DNA of 64,000 bases from Ruthenibacterium lactatiformans (GTDB lineage Bacteria; Bacillota; Clostridia; Oscillospirales; Ruminococcaceae). Shown one piece after another: positions 60,835-64,000 of this stretch. The notes below the pieces were generated by a model. It was not told where the DNA came from. It ran no database searches and saw nothing but the letters and a program-made list of their open reading frames with translations. How positions within the stretch are numbered: position 1 is the first letter of the stretch; every line of letters begins with the position of its first letter. Made by a program: the position numbers and the translations under genes. Where the stretch lies: positions 1-64,000 of the forward strand of contig NZ_JXXK01000003.1 of the NCBI RefSeq assembly GCF_000949455.1, given 5' to 3'.

Positions 60835-61641
60835 TCAATCTCCTTCCGGCACCCTGCGCACACGCTCGTAAAACTCCTGCTGCAGAGAGGGCAGCACCTT
60901 ATCTTCCTTAATGGCGCGCAAACGGTCGGCCAGATCCAGCACGCGAGCCTCTATCATACGTTCGCCCTTTTCCTTTGTCGCGTGGGATGGGCTTTCTGTT
61001 ACATGGAGGGGATATTTCGCATACCACCACAGGCCCGAATGTACCCCAGGCACCTGCTGCGTCAGGTCCATGCGCGGGAGTATCGGTTCCTCATAGACTT
61101 GCTGCTCCAGCTTTACAACGCCCTCCGGCGTGATGGCCATGATCTGGCTGGTCTCTTCTTCACCTGCATGGCCGTACTTCGTCTCCCACATATCGGCCAG
61201 AGCCAGCTGTCGTTTGCCTGCGCCGCGCAGAATATACAACGTGTAGTCCACCTCCCGGTCCAGCTGCGTCATGGCAAAGTAGTCCAGAAAATGGCTGTTT
61301 CCGCCGTGGCCGCTGAAAATCACGATTTTTTTAAAGCCGTTGCGGGCGATCTGGTCCAACAGCACTTCCAGCATCTCGTACAGCAGCCGGGGGGGAAAGT
61401 TGACGGAGCCCGCAAAGCATGACGCCTCGTGCCCTTGGCCGAACCAATAAGTGGGGAACACCACACACGGCTCCAGTTCCGCCGCGCGGCAGGCAATAGC
61501 GTGTACCGAGAGGCCGTCGGTGCCATACGGCAGGTGTTCGCCGTGGCGCTCCAGTATCCCCAGCGGCAGAATACAAATCTGCTCCTCTTTAACAAGCTTT
61601 TTGAATTCGGGCGGAGTCAAATATTCCCAACGTACCTGCAT
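60835..61641 (-). CDS. Creatininase family amidohydrolase
   Basis: A 268-residue protein of the creatininase/FAPy-deformylase fold. Metal-binding residues are visible in ILPLGILERHGEHLPYGTDGLS (Glu, His, Asp), IFSGHGGNSHFLDYF and GHAGEEETSQIM. Family members cleave small cyclic amides or act in cofactor side paths; the actual substrate is unknown. ATG 61641 lies 10 nt after GGAGG. Monocistronic, with repeat A2 after its stop. Confidence 0.88.
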   Translation of the reverse strand: MQVRWEYLTPPEFKKLVKEEQICILPLGILERHGEHLPYGTDGLSVHAIACRAAELEPCVVFPTYWFGQGHEASCFAGSVNFPPRLLYEMLEVLLDQIARNGFKKIVIFSGHGGNSHFLDYFAMTQLDREVDYTLYILRGAGKRQLALADMWETKYGHAGEEETSQIMAITPEGVVKLEQQVYEEPILPRMDLTQQVPGVHSGLWWYAKYPLHVTESPSHATKEKGERMIEARVLDLADRLRAIKEDKVLPSLQQEFYERVRRVPEGD

Positions 61642-61794
61642 GATATCCAGTCCTCCTTTTATTTTTGGGGCATTCCGAAGAACGCCCGCTTTATCCCCTC
61701 CATTATATTCGTCCCCAGCGGCATCCAAACGGCTTTTTGTTCAAAAATGTCGGCAAATATCCCAAATCCATACCGAAATACACGCAACGCTGCA

Positions 61795-61848
61795 CAAAAA
61801 GCGCAGCCCGTCCTTCCCCTTTGAGGGGTGGACAGGCCGCGCTTTTTC
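61795..61848. terminator. Terminator between the GH3 and creatininase genes
   Basis: AAAAAGCGC...GTCC pairs with GGAC...GCGCTTTTT with an inner CCCC/GGGG stem; serves the minus-strand GH3 gene's upstream neighbour side or rightward transcripts. Confidence 0.6.
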
Positions 61849-61880
61849 TTTTTGGGCGGTCATTGCCGCATCCATCCGCC

Positions 61881-63092
61881 TTACCCCAGCAGCCCCAGCT
61901 TCTGCTTGAGCGTCAGAATGCGGCGCACGGCTTCATCAACTCGTGTCTCAGGCACCACTCCCTGCTCCACCGCCGCCAATACCGCCGGGATCTGTACCTC
62001 AAAATCCGTACAGCACAACAGGTCGTTGCCCGCAAGCACAGCCTGCACCGCCGCGCCCTCCACGTCCACAAAGTCCCGGATGCCGTCCATGTAAAGGTCG
62101 TCGGTGACGGTCACGCCCGTAAAGCCCAGTTCTTCCCGCAAAATTTCATGGACACGGGGCGAAAGCGAGGCGGGATATGCGCTGTCCATGCAGCTGACGA
62201 TGTTGTGGGAAACAAGGACAATGTCTGCTCCTGCTTCGATTCCGGCCCTGAAAGGCAGAAAGTCCGACGCTGCAAAGCTGTCATAGGGGCGGTCGTCTAC
62301 GGCAATGCCCGTGTGCGTGTCGGCGTTATTGCCGTAGCCGGGAAAGTGTTTCAGCACGCTTCCCATGCCGCGCTCACCCATCGTCTCCACCACGGTGCGC
62401 ACATACTGCGCCGTCTCTGCCGCGTTCCGGCCAAAGCTCCTTTTGTAGATGAAATCCTCCGGGTCCGTGCTTACGTCGCACACCGGCGCAAAATTCACGT
62501 TGACACCGAGTTCTTCAAGAAACGCGCATTTTTCCAGCGCATCTTCCCGCACCGCGTCAAAGCCGCCCGCCTGGTACAGCTCCTGCGGCGAAGCAAAGGG
62601 CGTGTCGCGGAAAGCCGGATATCCGCTGATACGGTTGACGGTCCCGCCCTCTTCATCCACACCCACCAGCATCGGCAGCGCGGCGGCAGCCTGACAGGCC
62701 CGGACCATTTCCGCCGCCTGCACGGGTGTTTTTTCCTCAAAATTTTCCCGGAACAGGATATAGCCGCCCAAATGGTATTCCGCAGCCTTCTCCGCCGCGC
62801 CCTGTTCCGGGCAGCGGACGATGAACATCTGGCCCACCTTTTCCGCAAGCGTCATTTTTGCAAGGACCGTATCCACCGTGTCTCCCTCCCGGAACAGCGG
62901 CTCCTGCCGCCCGGTATCCTCCGCTCCGCCGCCCGGCGCACCGGAAGCGCCCTGCATGGACGCGCTGCCCGGCTGTGCCATCGTGCGCCCCACATACCAC
63001 AGTACGCCGCCGCCCGCTGCCGCGCACAGCGTGATCAGCAGCAGCGCAACGCAGCAGCCCGCGGCAAAGCCGCCCTTTTTCCGCCGGTTCAC
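61881..63092 (-). CDS. nagZ: Beta-N-acetylhexosaminidase, glycoside hydrolase family 3
   Basis: A 403-residue NagZ-like enzyme that removes N-acetylglucosamine, in muropeptide or glycan turnover. An N-terminal basic stretch plus hydrophobic helix (8-32) ending in a Gly/Ala/Gln linker indicates membrane anchoring or secretion. The GH3 domain has MFIVRCPE, LVGVDEEGG, the NagZ dyad loop KHFPGYGNNADTHTG and nucleophile Asp in GVTVTDDLYMDGI. Upstream lies a dyad overlapping the promoter. Confidence 0.92.
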   Translation of the reverse strand: MNRRKKGGFAAGCCVALLLITLCAAAGGGVLWYVGRTMAQPGSASMQGASGAPGGGAEDTGRQEPLFREGDTVDTVLAKMTLAEKVGQMFIVRCPEQGAAEKAAEYHLGGYILFRENFEEKTPVQAAEMVRACQAAAALPMLVGVDEEGGTVNRISGYPAFRDTPFASPQELYQAGGFDAVREDALEKCAFLEELGVNVNFAPVCDVSTDPEDFIYKRSFGRNAAETAQYVRTVVETMGERGMGSVLKHFPGYGNNADTHTGIAVDDRPYDSFAASDFLPFRAGIEAGADIVLVSHNIVSCMDSAYPASLSPRVHEILREELGFTGVTVTDDLYMDGIRDFVDVEGAAVQAVLAGNDLLCCTDFEVQIPAVLAAVEQGVVPETRVDEAVRRILTLKQKLGLLG

Positions 63093-63148
63093 AGGCCGCC
63101 CTCCTTTTGCCCGCCGTAAGCTTTCCCGCCGGGCCTTTTGATTCGCCC

Positions 63149-63184
63149 ATTATAGCAGTTCCGCACTGAAAAATCCAGTGCGGA
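63149..63184 (-). promoter_or_regulatory. Probable promoter region of the GH3 gene with a dyad
   Basis: Minus-strand -10 TATAAT (63154-63149). A 9-bp inverted repeat, TCCGCACTG / CAGTGCGGA with a 7-bp spacer (63160-63184), covers the -35 area, where no good consensus is seen. Confidence 0.5.
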
Positions 63185-63211
63185 GAAAGGTTTTCGTCCG
63201 GGCCCCGGCAC

Positions 63212-63246
63212 GCAAAAAAGCAGGCCGGGCGAAATGTCCGGCCTGC
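63212..63246 (-). terminator. Terminator after clpB
   Basis: 9-bp perfect stem GCAGGCCGG / CCGGCCTGC with 9-nt loop; on the minus strand TTTTTT follows. Confidence 0.85.
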
Positions 63247-63263
63247 GGATGCGTCTTTTGCGC

Positions 63264-64000
63264 TTATACCAACGCCAGAGCGCCGTCCTTCACGTCCACC
63301 GTGATGGTATCTCCGGGCGCCGGATCGTTTTGTATGATATCCCGCGCCACCAGCGTCTCCACCTTCTGCTGAATGTAACGCTTCAGCGGGCGGGCGCCGT
63401 ACACCGGGTCGTACCCGCCGTCCACGATCATCTGCTTCGCGGCGTCCGTGACCGCCAGCCTGAGCTGCTTGGCAGCCAGGCGCTGCACCAGGCTTTCCAG
63501 CATCAGGTCCACCACGCCTGCGATTTCCGTCTTGGAAAGCGGCTTGTAATAGACGATCTCGTCCAGACGGTTCAGGAACTCGGGGCGGAAGGACGTTTTC
63601 AGCAGAGCGTCCACCTGGGCGCGGGCCTCGGGGCTGATCTCTCCGTTTTCGATGCCGTCCAGGATATAGTTGGAGCCCAGATTCGACGTCAGGATGATGA
63701 TGGTATTTTTAAAGTCCACCGTCCGGCCTTGACTGTCCGTAATACGTCCATCATCCAATACTTGCAGTAATACATTGAACACATCCGGATGGGCTTTTTC
63801 GATTTCATCGAACAGCACCACGCTGTACGGCTTGCGGCGCACAGCCTCGGTGAGCTGGCCGCCTTCCTCATAACCCACATATCCCGGAGGCGCGCCGATC
63901 AGGCGGCTGACGGAATATTTCTCCATATATTCGCTCATGTCGATGCGCACGATGTTCTTTTCGTCATCGAACAGCGCTTCCGCCAGTGCTTTGGCAAGCT
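63264..64000 (-). CDS. clpB: ClpB disaggregase, C-terminal part (5' end outside window)
   Basis: The reading frame enters at the right window edge (coding for LAKALAEALFDDEKNIVRIDM) and gives about 245 residues: the end of the second AAA+ domain with SVSRLIGAPPGYVGYEEGGQLTEAVRRKPYSVVLFDEIEKAHPDVFN (Walker B), sensor 1 TSNLGS, sensor 2 GARPLKR and the D2 small domain. ATP-driven refolding of protein aggregates with DnaK. The short tail (DVKDGALALV) is typical of ClpB. The start, linker and first AAA+ domain lie beyond the window. Confidence 0.95.
   Translation of the reverse strand, partial: LAKALAEALFDDEKNIVRIDMSEYMEKYSVSRLIGAPPGYVGYEEGGQLTEAVRRKPYSVVLFDEIEKAHPDVFNVLLQVLDDGRITDSQGRTVDFKNTIIILTSNLGSNYILDGIENGEISPEARAQVDALLKTSFRPEFLNRLDEIVYYKPLSKTEIAGVVDLMLESLVQRLAAKQLRLAVTDAAKQMIVDGGYDPVYGARPLKRYIQQKVETLVARDIIQNDPAPGDTITVDVKDGALALV

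Noticed and set aside
1..64000. tRNA, rRNA, CRISPR arrays, integrases, transposases or phage genes
   Set aside because: None were recognised. The only mobile-type signal is the non-coding element at 60496-60667.

Overview
The window is a GC-rich stretch (by eye well above 50 percent) of a low-redundancy bacterial chromosome, almost certainly a Gram-positive anaerobe of the Clostridia, most like the Oscillospiraceae/Ruminococcaceae gut lineage. The reasons are the gene content: DUF4321 beside maf and dut, zapA coupled to a U32 peptidase, LL-diaminopimelate aminotransferase, a type III glutamine synthetase, a glutamate synthase split into separate domain proteins, an ANTAR regulator next to glnA, PyrK/PyrD-B type dihydroorotate dehydrogenase, and AGGAGG-type ribosome binding sites with canonical sigma-A promoters at 17-18 bp spacing. 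The species is inference; I cannot search.

Layout. 1-5.6 kb (minus strand): mgsA and a MinD-like ATPase, maf-DUF4321-dut, a repeat (A1), U32 peptidase and zapA. 5.8-10.1 kb (plus): glycogen phosphorylase and a GH13 amylase. 10.2-15.3 kb: a zinc-ribbon membrane protein, then NfeD, a stomatin-like and a flotillin-like SPFH protein. 15.4-17.0 kb: a guanine-type purine riboswitch with a terminator in front of a purine permease. 17.2-20.9 kb: pgk-tpiA-gpmI. 21-26.1 kb: ECF sigma and its probable anti-sigma factor, NERD protein, galM, a RibD/DHFR-like reductase, dapL. 26.4-40.2 kb: pyrG, dapF and a large nitrogen-assimilation block: ANTAR regulator, glnA (GS-I), the three pieces of glutamate synthase with a ferredoxin and an FAD oxidoreductase, purA lodged in the middle, and divergently glnN (GS-III). 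40.3-43.5 kb: small, more AT-rich accessory genes (AbrB-like, XRE, a VWA protein with altered metal site, and its divergent partner) around a DEAD-box helicase. 43.5-52.3 kb: a complete de novo pyrimidine operon pyrC-F-K-D-E-carA-carB. 52.4-64 kb: a cobalamin-type radical SAM protein, VanZ, asnA, DUF2200, Gfo/Idh, MFS and MATE transporters, a second repeat (A2) broken by a MITE-like element, a creatininase, a GH3 hexosaminidase and the 3' part of clpB.

The most interesting signals are regulatory and repetitive. (1) The divergent promoters of the glutamate synthase operon and of glnN are near-identical (TTGACA-17-TATGAT), and each runs into a strong intrinsic terminator only about 9-14 nt after the predicted start, so both halves of the nitrogen circuit look attenuated. 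(2) Similar terminators sit in the leaders of the pyr operon, glgP and the purine permease. (3) Two families of structured intergenic repeats (A and B, two copies each) all lie just after the stop codon of a minus-strand gene; one A copy is interrupted by a 172-bp element with perfect 18-bp terminal inverted repeats, and the other copy approximates its empty site. (4) A VWA-domain protein has lost canonical residues in all three parts of its metal site.
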